From assembly GCF_022179125.1 (NCBI RefSeq), contig NZ_BPQG01000006.1:1-64000 (forward strand): a stretch of 64,000 nt of DNA, read 5' to 3'. The stretch is from Methylobacterium cerastii (GTDB lineage: Bacteria; Pseudomonadota; Alphaproteobacteria; Rhizobiales; Beijerinckiaceae). A model generated the notes under the pieces. The model was not told where the DNA came from, did not search any database, and was given only the letters and a program-made list of their open reading frames with translations. This document shows positions 1 through 8,978 of the stretch, piece after piece (positions within the stretch are counted from its first letter, which is position 1; every line of letters starts with the position of its first letter). The position numbers were made by a program, and so were the translations under genes.

Positions 1-216
1 CTCTTGGTCTTCCTCGACCATTCCGGTGCCGTCGAACCGACCAACAACGGCTCGGAACGGCTGCTGCGTCCGGCCGTGGTCCAAAGGAAGATGACCAACG
101 GCTATCGCGCGATGTGGGCCGCTGCGGGCGAGGCCGACATCCGCACCGTGGTCGATACCGCCCGCCTCACAGGCAGCACCTCCTTCGGCACCATCCTCAA
201 AACCGTTGGCGCCTGA
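1..216 (+). CDS. IS66-family transposase, C-terminal fragment (runs off window start)
   Basis: The frame is open from the first base and stops at 214-216. The visible 71 residues match the C-terminal end of IS66-type TnpC transposases: an Asn-Asn-x-Ser-Glu-Arg block carrying the last catalytic acidic residue of the DDE triad, the LRP-x-V-V-x-x-RK stretch after it, and a helix of the form VVDTARLTG near the end. The rest of the gene would lie upstream, so it cannot be said whether the element is intact. Just after the stop, 233-250 is an 18-bp near-palindrome (16 of 18 positions symmetric) that could belong to the element's end, but no certain terminal repeat was recognised. Confidence 0.75.
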   Translation, partial: LLVFLDHSGAVEPTNNGSERLLRPAVVQRKMTNGYRAMWAAAGEADIRTVVDTARLTGSTSFGTILKTVGA

Positions 217-769
217 ACCCAGCGGCCACAGGGGTGGGTAATTACACACCGCGTTTATCGGTGCTGATGCCAAGGGATTTAGCCTTGCGGCATTATTTTC
301 GATTTTGGTGAGCAGGCATTAGAGGGTCCTCCGCCGGGTGGACTAACGGCTGTTAAGGTCACGTTGGTTTCCCGAAGTTGCTAGTGCAAGCTCTCTGCGA
401 GCAAGAAGCTGAACGCCTGAGGCGGATCGTAGACGGTCTTAAAGGCCTCGGCTTCGTGGCCGACAACAAGGACATGATAAGGATGCGGCAGTGCCAACAC
501 GCATTTATGTTCTACCGGACAAGCCGCGCCGGCGCTTTTACCAAAGTCTGCTTTAAGATAACACTCGCTCAAGAGCAGACGGCCTGCCTCCCACCCATCG
601 CGGACGTTCGTGGTGGGTTCCATCCGTCAGGTTTTCACCACCAGCTCATTTCCGAGCAGGCGGACCGGGTTGGCAGGCCCGGATCAGCGCGATCCTTCTC
701 GATGCGATCGAACGCGAAAGACCCGCCGGCTGATCGCAGCCGACGGGATGGGGCGACGACCCACGCGTT
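217..769. other. Gene-poor region next to the transposase fragment
   Basis: About 550 bases without a recognisable gene. Short open frames exist on both strands (for example about 80 codons on the minus strand at 381-623), but they lack a convincing ribosome binding site, resemble no family I know and overlap each other. Base composition is less GC-rich than the neighbouring genes. This fits degraded DNA flanking an insertion element, which is inference. Confidence 0.5.
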
Positions 770-1702
770 TCAGCCGCCCAGAATCGTGCCCACGCTCAAG
801 CCGCCGTCCTGGGCGAACTCCGTCGCGGAGAGCTTCTTGCCGCCCTCCGGCTTCACCTTGAAGATCTCGATCTGGCCGCCCTGCGCGGTGACGCGGATCG
901 ACTCGTCGCCGACCGCGATCACCTCGCCGACCTTGCCCTTCACGCCGCCGAGCGCCCGCACCGGGTGCAGCCGCGCGTCGAAGATCTGCAGCTTGGCGCC
1001 GTTCATCGTTGTCCAGGCGCCGGGGGCGGGGTTGGCGGCGCGGATCAGGTCGTAGATCTGGTTGGCGTGGGCGGCCCAGTTGATCGCCGCCTCGCGGGCG
1101 CGGAACCAGCCCTCGTAGCTCGCCGCGTCCTCGTCCTGGTCGACCTCCATGTGCCGGCCGGCGACGACGAGGTCGGCCGCCTCCAGCATCGCCGCGACGC
1201 CCATCGGGAACAGGCTCTTGAAGTAGACGTCGCCCAGCGTGTCGTCGGGGCCGATGTCGCAGGTCTTCTGCAAAATGACCGGGCCCTCGTCGAGGCCGTC
1301 GGTCGGGCGGAAGATCGTCAGCCCGGTCCGGGTGTCGCCCTTGGCGATCGGCCAGTTGATCGAGGACGGCCCGCGATACCGCGGCAGCAACGAGGGGTGG
1401 TACTGGATCGTGCCGTGCTTCGGGATCGTGACGAAGTCCTGCGGCGCGAACTGCAGCACGTAGGCCATCACGCCGATGTCGGCGTCGAGCCCGCGCATGG
1501 CGGCCTCCGCCTCGGCGCTCTTCAGGCTCGGGAACTGGAACACCTGCAGCCCCTGCTCGAGGGCGGCGGTCTTCAGCACGTCGGGCTTGGCGCCCTCCTT
1601 CTCGGGGGCGCAGAACACGCCGGCCACCGTGTCGCCGCGCTTCAGGAAGGCCTCCAGCACCGCCTTGCCGAAATCCTGCTGACCGATGAAGGCGATGCGC
1701 AT
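770..1702 (-). CDS. Formyltransferase/formyl-THF hydrolase-like protein (Fmt superfamily)
   Basis: 310 residues with the formyltransferase Rossmann fold first (about 1-200) and an Fmt C-terminal type domain after it (about 205-305). The active-site signature HPSLLP is at residues 102-107 and the GLDEG block with the catalytic Asp at 136-140. These line up in order and spacing with the N-terminal hydrolase domain of 10-formyl-tetrahydrofolate dehydrogenase (its His106/Asp142) rather than with housekeeping Fmt. The expected reaction is hydrolysis or transfer of the formyl group of 10-formyl-H4folate, in the cytoplasm. The ATG at 1702 was chosen because it starts the first beta strand and has GAGG just upstream; an in-frame extension to 1849 is low complexity. 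The gene follows the formyl-CoA transferase gene on the same strand with a 267-bp gap. The exact substrate is not certain. Confidence 0.8.
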   Translation of the reverse strand: MRIAFIGQQDFGKAVLEAFLKRGDTVAGVFCAPEKEGAKPDVLKTAALEQGLQVFQFPSLKSAEAEAAMRGLDADIGVMAYVLQFAPQDFVTIPKHGTIQYHPSLLPRYRGPSSINWPIAKGDTRTGLTIFRPTDGLDEGPVILQKTCDIGPDDTLGDVYFKSLFPMGVAAMLEAADLVVAGRHMEVDQDEDAASYEGWFRAREAAINWAAHANQIYDLIRAANPAPGAWTTMNGAKLQIFDARLHPVRALGGVKGKVGEVIAVGDESIRVTAQGGQIEIFKVKPEGGKKLSATEFAQDGGLSVGTILGG

Positions 1703-1969
1703 GGAAGCCTCGTTGTCGTCGCGATGGGACGGTCCGCCCCGGACTCTGCTCGACCGCCGATCCTGCCCACCACCTCGTCCCGAGGCGCTTTCGCGAGGCG
1801 GCAAGCCCCCAAGGAGGGCTCCGGTCGTCGCGCGCCCGCCGGAGGGCACCGTCGAGGTCCGCTGTCGCGGGCCCCTCGGGATGTCGGTGTCAGTGGTTGG
1901 GCAAATGCCGGTCCGTGTAGATGGATCGATAGAAGTGCAGGAACGAATCCGCCGTTTTTCGGCGACCGC

Positions 1970-3247
1970 CTACTCCGCCGCGATCTTCTCGATGCGGCCG
2001 ACCGCGCCTGAATTCGCGATCTCGTCCACCTCGGCGTCGGTGTACTTGAGGACGCTGCGGAGGATCTCGTCGGTGTGCTCGCCGAGCAGCGGCGAGCGGG
2101 TCACCTCGCTCGGGCTCGCCGAGAGCTTGATCGGGTTTCCGACGGTCAGGTAGGTGCCGCGCGTGGGATGCTCGACCTCGACGATCGTGCCGGTCTTGCG
2201 CAGGGACTCGTCGGCGGCGATCTCCTTCATCGACAGGATCGGGCCGCAGGGGATGTCGTACGCGTTGAGGATGTCCATCGCCTCGAACTTGTCGTGCTTC
2301 ATCGTCCAGGCTTCGATGCGCGTGAAGATCTCGTTCAGGTGCGGCAGGCGCGCCTTGGGCGTGGCGTAGCCCGGATCGGTCTTCCAGTCCGGCTCTCCGA
2401 TGATGTCGCAGATCGGCGCCCAGACCGCGGCCTGGGTGATGAAGTACAGGTACGCGTTGGGATCGTGCTCCCAGCCCTTGCACTTGAGGATGCGGCCGGG
2501 CTGGCCGCCGCCGGAATCGTTGCCGGCGCGCGGGGTCGAGTCGCCGAACGGGATGCCCTCGCCGAACTGGCTGTACTCGGTGAGCGGGCCGTGATCGAGG
2601 CGCTGCTGGTCGCGCAGCTTCACCCGGCAGAGGTTGAGCACGCTGTCCTGCATGGCGCAGTCGACCTTCTGGCCCAGCCCGGTGACGGTGCGGTGGAACA
2701 GGGCGGTGACGATGCCGAGCGCGAGATGCAGGCCGGTGCCGGAATCGCCGATCTGCGCGCCGGTCACCATCGGGATGCCGTCGCGGAAGCCGGTGGTGGA
2801 GGCCGAGCCGCCGGCGCACTGGGCGACGTTCTCGTAGACCTTGCAATCCTCGTAGCGGCCGGGACCGAAGCCCTTCACCGAAGCCAGGATCATGCGCGGG
2901 TTGGCCTCGTGGATCTTCTCCCAGGTCAGGCCCATGCGGGCGAGCGCGCCGGGGGCGAAGTTCTCGACGAGCACGTCGCACTCCTTCACCAGGCGCCAGA
3001 GCACGTCCTTGCCCTTGGCCGTCTTCGAATCGAGGGTGATCGAACGCTTGTTGTGGTTCAGCATGGTGAAATACAAACTGTCCACATCAGGAACGTCCTG
3101 AAGCTGCGCGCGCGTCGCGTCGCCGGCGCCGGGACGCTCGACCTTGATCACGTCGGCGCCGAACCACGCGAGCAACTGCGTGCAGGTCGGGCCGGACTGG
3201 ACGTGGGTGAAGTCCAGGATTTTGACGCCTTCCAGGGCCTTGCTCAT
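1970..3247 (-). CDS. frc: Formyl-CoA:oxalate CoA-transferase (family III CoA-transferase)
   Basis: 425 residues, close to the 428 of the Oxalobacter enzyme. It moves CoA from formyl-CoA to oxalate, giving formate and oxalyl-CoA, and works with oxalyl-CoA decarboxylase in the cytoplasm. Family III features are clear: the N-terminal [10 protein letters not shown] segment, the [10 protein letters not shown] block, and the catalytic Asp in [10 protein letters not shown] at residue 168 (Asp169 in the characterised enzyme). A glycine-rich loop (DSGGGQ, about residue 245) matches the mobile loop of FRC. No oxalyl-CoA decarboxylase gene is in the window, so the pathway partner must be elsewhere. Methylobacterium species are known to metabolise oxalate. 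The next gene on the same strand is the formyltransferase-like protein. Confidence 0.92.
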   Translation of the reverse strand: MSKALEGVKILDFTHVQSGPTCTQLLAWFGADVIKVERPGAGDATRAQLQDVPDVDSLYFTMLNHNKRSITLDSKTAKGKDVLWRLVKECDVLVENFAPGALARMGLTWEKIHEANPRMILASVKGFGPGRYEDCKVYENVAQCAGGSASTTGFRDGIPMVTGAQIGDSGTGLHLALGIVTALFHRTVTGLGQKVDCAMQDSVLNLCRVKLRDQQRLDHGPLTEYSQFGEGIPFGDSTPRAGNDSGGGQPGRILKCKGWEHDPNAYLYFITQAAVWAPICDIIGEPDWKTDPGYATPKARLPHLNEIFTRIEAWTMKHDKFEAMDILNAYDIPCGPILSMKEIAADESLRKTGTIVEVEHPTRGTYLTVGNPIKLSASPSEVTRSPLLGEHTDEILRSVLKYTDAEVDEIANSGAVGRIEKIAAE

Positions 3248-3805
3248 GGGTCTGTCTCTGATCGTTCCAGGTGGGTCGGGATACCGGCGATGCCGCTCGG
3301 CTTCGAAGGTGTCGGGCCGCGGTCCCGTCAGGCCTCATGCCTGCCGGGCGCGCTCGCCAATGGTCAAGTCAATAAAAGTCCGCCTTCGGCCAAGCCGCGC
3401 TTCTGGCTAGGGCCGGTGCGCGGCTCAGCGCGCGTCGCGGCCCGAAGGCACGCAGATGGGAAGCCCTGCGGCCCGAAAGGCAGGCAGCCCTGATGGCGCC
3501 CGAGGGGCATTGCGACGCTCCATCCCTGTTGCTTCGTCTAAGTCGGCCTTGTCGGCCGTTGCCCCGCAGGATGGCCGAAGTGACGATGGCATGCAATATG
3601 CCAAACGACGTGACCCACGGCGCGATGTTCGTCCGGCCCGATGTCTTCGGTTGCACGGTCTTCGCTCGTCCAACGACCGGCCTGATGTCTCACAACTGCA
3701 GAATGCCTCATCGAAAATTGATCAGATTTCGGGATCACGATCGAATATCGGTCTATTCCGCCATACGAATGCATGGCACCTTACGGTTTCTTGCGGAGCC
3801 GTGCG
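3248..3805. other. Intergenic region, no gene recognised
   Basis: About 560 bases between frc (minus) and a small plus-strand membrane-protein gene. Overlapping short frames on both strands have no recognisable product. The last 100 bases (about 3700-3780) are noticeably more AT-rich than the surroundings, which fits a promoter for the downstream small genes, but no defined -35/-10 pair was assigned. Confidence 0.4.
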
Positions 3806-4000
3806 ATGAACGTTCCCGCCGCCTTGGCCGTCCAGTCGATTCCCTTCGCATGGCTCGTGCTGTCGATGCGTCGCGACAACGCCGACCTGTTCGCGATCCT
3901 CGACATCGCCGGCCTCGGGCTTCTCCTGTCGCTGATCGTTTGGCTCGGCGATCAGCTCATCTTCGATCAGGTGATGTCGGCGGTCGGTGACTTCGACTGA
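3806..4000 (+). CDS. Small hypothetical membrane protein
   Basis: 64 residues. The ATG at 3806 has a GGAG at suitable distance (3795-3798), which decides against the in-frame ATG at 3773. Two hydrophobic stretches (about residues 3-21 and 24-45) suggest an inner-membrane peptide with one or two spans and an acidic C terminus. I recognise no family. It leads a run of three plus-strand genes of unknown function (with those starting at 4160 and 4461), but gaps of 159 and 34 bases leave co-transcription uncertain. Confidence 0.45.
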   Translation: MNVPAALAVQSIPFAWLVLSMRRDNADLFAILDIAGLGLLLSLIVWLGDQLIFDQVMSAVGDFD

Positions 4001-4159
4001 CCGGGCGGACGTCACGCTTGGCCATTGCCGCCAAGCCGTAGGTTCCCGGTGCTGGCGACACCTTCCGCGTTCGCGCCCCTTGGCAGCGACGGAATACGGG
4101 TTCATCCTCCCGATCAAACGGCGCTCGGCAAACAAGCGCAGACCGACGGAGGTACGCCC

Positions 4160-4426
4160 ATGCTTTCGAGTTCCCGCCTGATCAAGTCATCCTGGATCGC
4201 CGTCGAGGTCACGCAGGAGCGTGCCGAGCGGGTGCTGGTCGTCGAGACCTACATCGCGGTGAGCCCGCTCGAGCGCAACTACGAGGCATCGCAGTACGAG
4301 AAGGTCGTCGATTGCGTCCGCCACGTGCTCGCGGCGCACCCGGAGATCGACCGGGCCTCGATCCTGAGCATGCATCGTGGCTCGGGCTGCGCCAGCCTGT
4401 TCCGGGCTTCGGCCGAGGCGGCTTGA
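4160..4426 (+). CDS. Hypothetical protein, 88 aa
   Basis: The ATG at 4160 is preceded by a strong GGAGG at 4148-4152, supporting real translation. The protein is soluble, mixed alpha/beta in character, with a central SQYEKVVDCVRHVL-type helix and two Cys residues. No family is recognised. It ends 34 bases before the large P-loop protein gene on the same strand, so the two may be co-transcribed. Confidence 0.55.
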   Translation: MLSSSRLIKSSWIAVEVTQERAERVLVVETYIAVSPLERNYEASQYEKVVDCVRHVLAAHPEIDRASILSMHRGSGCASLFRASAEAA

Positions 4427-4460
4427 GCCTCGGTCCCGTGCGAGGTCTGGCCGTGGTGCG

Positions 4461-6290
4461 ATGAACGCGGCGGCCGGGTATGCGCTGCCGGACGACGGCG
4501 TCGTCGAGCGCGGGCCGTGGAATCCCGGTATCGAATCGACGCTGCCACGGCGCTTTCTCGCGCTGACCACCCTGTACCGGCCCGAGAACGTTGCGACGCC
4601 CCTGGCCGAGGCGGTCGAACTCGCCGCCTTCTCCGGCCTGCCGATGCCGGAAATCGTCGCCTTCCGGCCCGAGCGCCTCGTCGTCCACGAGGTGCTGATC
4701 CGGGTGATGGCCGACCTCTCGGTCCCGGTCGGCGAGACCTATGGCGACCTTGGCGTCAACTTCCGTGCGATCGTCGCGCACATCCTCGCCGACGCGGTCG
4801 CACCGCACGCGGCGGCCGTCGCTGAGACTCTGAGCGCCGTTGCGGAGACGGCGCGCACCCGCATCACGGCTGAGCTCGACGCGGCGTTCGCGCCGCCCGC
4901 TCCGGCGCCGGCAACGCCCAAAACCTGGCGCCACGTGCTGGGCCTAGCGCCGCGGCCGGAGCCGCCGCCCGTTGACGGGCGGTCTCCTGAAGAGCGTGTG
5001 CTGGCCAACTGCGCCGATTGGTGCGTCCGCGCCGGGCAGGGCGAGGATGCCCTCGAGCAGGTGGCGAGCGCGGCGCTTCACAGGGTTGTGTCGGGGATCG
5101 TCCGGCACCGGGGCAAGCTCATCGGGGATCGCAGCTTGCTCGCGAGCCTTGCTACCACGCTCGTGGCCAATGACGAGGGCAGCCGCCGCATCGGCTGCCT
5201 GATCGAGCCGTGGTTCGCCGAGGCCGTGGCGCGCGAAGGCTACGTTCCGGTCCGCGCGCAGGCGGCGCCGATCGTGATGAACGTCAAGGGCGCCTCGGCC
5301 TCGGGCAAGAGCACAATGCGCCCGCTGCAGCGCGCTCTGGCCCGCCGGCTCGGCGAATCCTGGTCGGACTTCGCGGTGATCACCCCCGACATCTGGCGCA
5401 AGTTCCTGCTCGACTACGACTCGATCGGCGACGCGATCGGCTATGCCGGCACGCTCACCGGGCACGAGGTCGAGATCGTCGATCGCAAGCTCGATCGCTA
5501 CATGGCGCGCAAGGCCCGCGAGGGGCGGATGTCGCATCTGCTGATCGACCGGTTCCGGTTCGACAGCTTCAACGCCGATTCCCGTACGCAGGACGGTAGC
5601 CAGTTGCTGACCCGCTTCGGGCACCGCGTCTTCATGTTGTTCATGATCACGCCGCCTGACGCGACGGTCGAACGCGCCTGGATCCGCGGACGGATCTTCG
5701 GTCGCTACAAGGCGGTGGACGACCTCCTCGCCCACAACGTCGAGGCCTTCACCGGAATGCCGGAGCTGTTCTTCACCTGGGCGGCCAAGGCCGACAAGCA
5801 GGTGTATTACGAGTTCCTCGACAACAGCGTGCCGCTTGGCGAACGCCCGCGCACCGTCGCCTTCGGCGAGAACGGCAACCTGACCGTCCTCAACGCCGGC
5901 TACCTGATCGACATCGCCCGCTACACCAAGATTAACATCGACGCGCTCTCACCGGCGGAGGTCTACCCGGACGCCGCCGCCCTGGCGCCGGAACGGAACA
6001 CCGGCTTCCTGCGCCAATGCGCCCGGCGCCTCCGCTCGGTCCGCTTCGCGGAAGCCGGCTCCGGCCTGGTCTACGCCTGCTTCGAGACTGGGCGCCTCAC
6101 CTGCCTCGACCGCGCGGCGTTCGCGCGCGCCTGCGCCGACCCCGAGACCCGCGTGGCGCTCGCCGCCTTTGGGGCCGACAATCCGGAGGGGACTCCGTGC
6201 GCTGAAGCGCCTACGGAAATCCTGTCGCAGGCGCGCACCGAGACGCTGGGCGCCTGGGTCGACCCCAAGCGGGCGTCGCCGCCGGCCTGA
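4461..6290 (+). CDS. Uncharacterised P-loop protein, possible kinase-like NTPase
   Basis: 609 residues, soluble. A Walker A motif GASASGKST lies at residues 277-285, preceded by a hydrophobic strand (PIVMNVK). About 30 residues later a TPDIWRKF segment and then a strand ending in LIDRFRFDSF resemble the substrate-binding and acidic strands of zeta-toxin/chloramphenicol-phosphotransferase-like P-loop kinases. About 270 residues precede the P-loop, including an Ala/Pro-rich linker near residues 137-152. About 100 residues follow, including a basic RRLRSVRF segment. I do not recognise the family. The ATG at 4461 was chosen because upstream in-frame sequence overlaps the preceding gene; its ribosome site is weak. 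No antitoxin-like partner is obvious, although the 88-aa gene lies directly upstream. Confidence 0.75.
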   Translation: MNAAAGYALPDDGVVERGPWNPGIESTLPRRFLALTTLYRPENVATPLAEAVELAAFSGLPMPEIVAFRPERLVVHEVLIRVMADLSVPVGETYGDLGVNFRAIVAHILADAVAPHAAAVAETLSAVAETARTRITAELDAAFAPPAPAPATPKTWRHVLGLAPRPEPPPVDGRSPEERVLANCADWCVRAGQGEDALEQVASAALHRVVSGIVRHRGKLIGDRSLLASLATTLVANDEGSRRIGCLIEPWFAEAVAREGYVPVRAQAAPIVMNVKGASASGKSTMRPLQRALARRLGESWSDFAVITPDIWRKFLLDYDSIGDAIGYAGTLTGHEVEIVDRKLDRYMARKAREGRMSHLLIDRFRFDSFNADSRTQDGSQLLTRFGHRVFMLFMITPPDATVERAWIRGRIFGRYKAVDDLLAHNVEAFTGMPELFFTWAAKADKQVYYEFLDNSVPLGERPRTVAFGENGNLTVLNAGYLIDIARYTKINIDALSPAEVYPDAAALAPERNTGFLRQCARRLRSVRFAEAGSGLVYACFETGRLTCLDRAAFARACADPETRVALAAFGADNPEGTPCAEAPTEILSQARTETLGAWVDPKRASPPA

Positions 6291-6609
6291 TTTGAGGCGA
6301 CCAGGCGCCCGCGAGGTGTCACCGATTGAACACAGCCTGGCAGCTTATGCACCGGCAAGTTGCGTCGCGGGCACCATCCTGTCTGGGCATGCAGAGCGCA
6401 CGAAACCGCCCACGCCCCTGTGCATCGTCATCCCGCGTGACCGTGCACGTCGAGATAGCCTGGAACCTTTCGAAGTTACTCTGGAACGCTTCCACAAGAT
6501 AGAAATTGTGCTGGGGCGAGAACTTAACGATAAGCCGATCACGCCGCCGTGATGCGCAAGTGCATGTCGCGGGTCTTCGTCGTTACGTGTCGCGTCTGGG
6601 ATCAACTAG
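6291..6609. other. Upstream region of the siderophore receptor
   Basis: 319 bases with no convincing gene. A locally AT-rich stretch around 6470-6535 probably holds the promoter of the receptor operon. An iron-responsive operator (Fur or Irr type) would be expected here from the gene functions, but I could not identify one with confidence. Confidence 0.35.
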
Positions 6610-8967
6610 ATGATTCATTACTGCCCGTGCGCCGCAGGGCCAGCTTCCGTGCGCCCGTTCCGCACCGTGCTGGGGCTGGCTCTACTATCCACGACCTGCG
6701 CGATCCTGTCGCCGTCGGCCGCCTCGGCGCAGACCGCGCCGACGACCGACATCGAGCTCGGCGAGCTCAGCGTCACCGGCGAGGGCGCCGGCCGCAGCCT
6801 CGGCGGCACGCTCTACGGATCGGGCGGTGCGTCCGGTGCGGTCCCCGGTTACGTCGCCAGCCGCAGCACCGTCGCCACCAAGACCGATACGCCGATCATC
6901 GAGACCGCGCAGTCGATCTCGGTGATCGGGCGCAAGCAGATCGAGGACCAGAACGCGCTCACCGTGAACCAGGCCCTACGCTACACGCCCGGCGTCACCA
7001 CCGAGCAGCGCGGCGGCGCCGGCTCGACCCGGTTGGAGCAGTTCCTGATCCGTGGGTTCAACGCGCCGATCTTCCTCGACGGCATGGCACTCATCGCCGG
7101 CCGCGACGCCAACGCCACCATCGACCCCTATCGGCTGGAGCGGGTCGACGTGATCAAGGGGCCGGCCTCGGTGCTGTACGGGCAGTCGGGGCCTGGCGGC
7201 ATCGTCAACCTGGTCTCGAAGATCCCGCAATTCGTCCGGCACGGCGAAGTCTTCGTCCAGGGCGGCGGCTTCAACGAGGTCCGCGGCGGCGTCGACGTGG
7301 GCGGGCCGATCCAGTCCGAGGTGCCGTGGCTCGCCGATCAGTTCGCCTACCGCATCGTCGGTTCCGGCTGGAACGGCGACGGCCCGGTGGACACGACGCG
7401 GGTCGAGCGCGCCTTCGTCAATCCGAGCGTGACTTGGCGGGCCTCGACCGACACGCAGCTCACGATCATCGGCAACTACCAGCGCGACCCGTTCTCTGGC
7501 TTCTACGGTGGCTTCCCGGCGGTCGGCACGGTGTTCCCGCGTGACTTCGGCAACGGCGTGATCGGGCGCCTGCCGGTCAACTTCTACGACGGCGACAAAA
7601 GCGTCGAGCGCTCGGACCGGACCCAGGCCTCGATCGAATACCTGTTCGACCACCGCTTCAACGAGAACCTGCGCTTCCACTCGGCCGGACGCTACCTGCG
7701 TACGCAGGGCGATTATCGCAGCGTCTACAGCGCGTTCAACCCGCGAAACGGCCCGTTCGCCAGCGGCCCGCTGCTGCCGCGCGCAGTGATCGGCAACGTC
7801 GTCGCGGCCGAGGCCTACACGTTGGATTCGAACGTCGTGGCCAACTTCGACACCGGTCCGATCGCCCACACGGCGCTGCTCGGCGTGGACCACCGCACCT
7901 TCAGCACGCGCACCAGCGGGACGCCGTTTCCGAACGCGCCCGACCTGAACGTGCTCGCGCCGAACTACGCGATGAACATCCCGTTCCCGGCCTTCACCAC
8001 CACCTCGCGCATCGACGCGCAGCAGACCGGCGTCTACTTCCAGGACCAGATGAAGGTCGACGGCCTGATCCTGACCCTCGGCGGACGCTACGATGTCGCC
8101 CGCCAGTCCGGGCCGACCCGCAGCTTCACCGCCACCGGCAGCACGCTGACGCTGCAGGACGCGCCCTCCGACGCCTTCACCGGCCGGGCGAGCCTGCTCT
8201 ACCTGTTCCCTTCGGGCGTCGCGCCCTACGTGTCCTACAGCCAGGCCTTCGAGCCGATCGTCGCCGGCCGAGTGTTCGACACGGCCTTCGGCACGGTCGG
8301 GCGCATCCCCGACCCGCAGCTGAGCGACCAGTACGAGGCCGGCATCAAGTACCAGCCGCCGGGTACCGACATCCTGCTCACCGCATCGGTCTTCGACATC
8401 CGCCAGTCGAACCGGACCACCGCCGACACGACGCTCGGCCGCCCCACCGGCTTCGTGCTGCAGACCGGCGAGGTCGGCGTGCAGGGGGTCGAGTTCGAGG
8501 CGCGGGCGAACCTCACCGAGGGCATCACCTTGATCGGCGGCTTCTCGCTCCTCGACATCCGCAACGTCCGGGACGATGGCCGGACCGCCAACGACCTCAC
8601 CGGGCAGACGGTCCCGCTCCAGGGCCGGCGGCCGGTGTTGGTTCCGGATACCACCGCCTCGCTGCTCGCGACCTACCGATTCCTCGACGGGCCGTTGCTC
8701 GGCCTGGAATTCGGCGGCGGCGTCCGCTATCTCGGCACCTCCTGGGGCGACGCGGCCAACACCTTCAAGGTGCCCGAAAGCGTGCTCGTCGACGCCACGG
8801 CCTCCTACGACCTGCGCAACCTCGACCCGACGCTGGCCGGCTTCTCCGTGCAGGTGAACGCCACCAACCTCCTCGACGAGACCTACGTCAGCGGCTGCAA
8901 CGGCTACACCAGTTGCTATTACGGGCTGCCGCGCACGGTCTACGCCACGCTGCGTTACCGCTGGTAG
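6610..8967 (+). CDS. TonB-dependent siderophore receptor
   Basis: 785 residues. An N-terminal signal peptide has its hydrophobic core at about 20-38 and ends in Ala-x-Ala before Gln. A plug domain follows (about 85-200) with IIETAQSISVIGR, the LRYTPGV strand, DGM, the IDPYRLERVDVIKGPASVLYG block and PGGIVNLVSK, all typical of the FhuA/FoxA/FecA siderophore receptor group. The rest is a 22-strand-type beta barrel ending in an aromatic residue (YRW) as outer-membrane proteins do. It takes up a ferric siderophore across the outer membrane using TonB energy. There is no N-terminal signalling extension, so it is a transporter rather than a FecA-type transducer. The ligand cannot be read from sequence; the downstream PepSY protein favours a hydroxamate-type ligand reduced in the cell, which is inference. 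Confidence 0.93.
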   Translation: MIHYCPCAAGPASVRPFRTVLGLALLSTTCAILSPSAASAQTAPTTDIELGELSVTGEGAGRSLGGTLYGSGGASGAVPGYVASRSTVATKTDTPIIETAQSISVIGRKQIEDQNALTVNQALRYTPGVTTEQRGGAGSTRLEQFLIRGFNAPIFLDGMALIAGRDANATIDPYRLERVDVIKGPASVLYGQSGPGGIVNLVSKIPQFVRHGEVFVQGGGFNEVRGGVDVGGPIQSEVPWLADQFAYRIVGSGWNGDGPVDTTRVERAFVNPSVTWRASTDTQLTIIGNYQRDPFSGFYGGFPAVGTVFPRDFGNGVIGRLPVNFYDGDKSVERSDRTQASIEYLFDHRFNENLRFHSAGRYLRTQGDYRSVYSAFNPRNGPFASGPLLPRAVIGNVVAAEAYTLDSNVVANFDTGPIAHTALLGVDHRTFSTRTSGTPFPNAPDLNVLAPNYAMNIPFPAFTTTSRIDAQQTGVYFQDQMKVDGLILTLGGRYDVARQSGPTRSFTATGSTLTLQDAPSDAFTGRASLLYLFPSGVAPYVSYSQAFEPIVAGRVFDTAFGTVGRIPDPQLSDQYEAGIKYQPPGTDILLTASVFDIRQSNRTTADTTLGRPTGFVLQTGEVGVQGVEFEARANLTEGITLIGGFSLLDIRNVRDDGRTANDLTGQTVPLQGRRPVLVPDTTASLLATYRFLDGPLLGLEFGGGVRYLGTSWGDAANTFKVPESVLVDATASYDLRNLDPTLAGFSVQVNATNLLDETYVSGCNGYTSCYYGLPRTVYATLRYRW

Positions 8968-8978
8968 GGCGCGAGACC

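Noticed and set aside
378-1055. Plus-strand frame of 225 codons near the transposase fragment
   Set aside because: It runs antisense into the formyltransferase-like gene, has no ribosome site and no family resemblance.
2075-3493. Plus-strand open frame of 472 codons opposite frc
   Set aside because: Composition is that of a reverse-strand shadow; frc on the other strand has all catalytic motifs.
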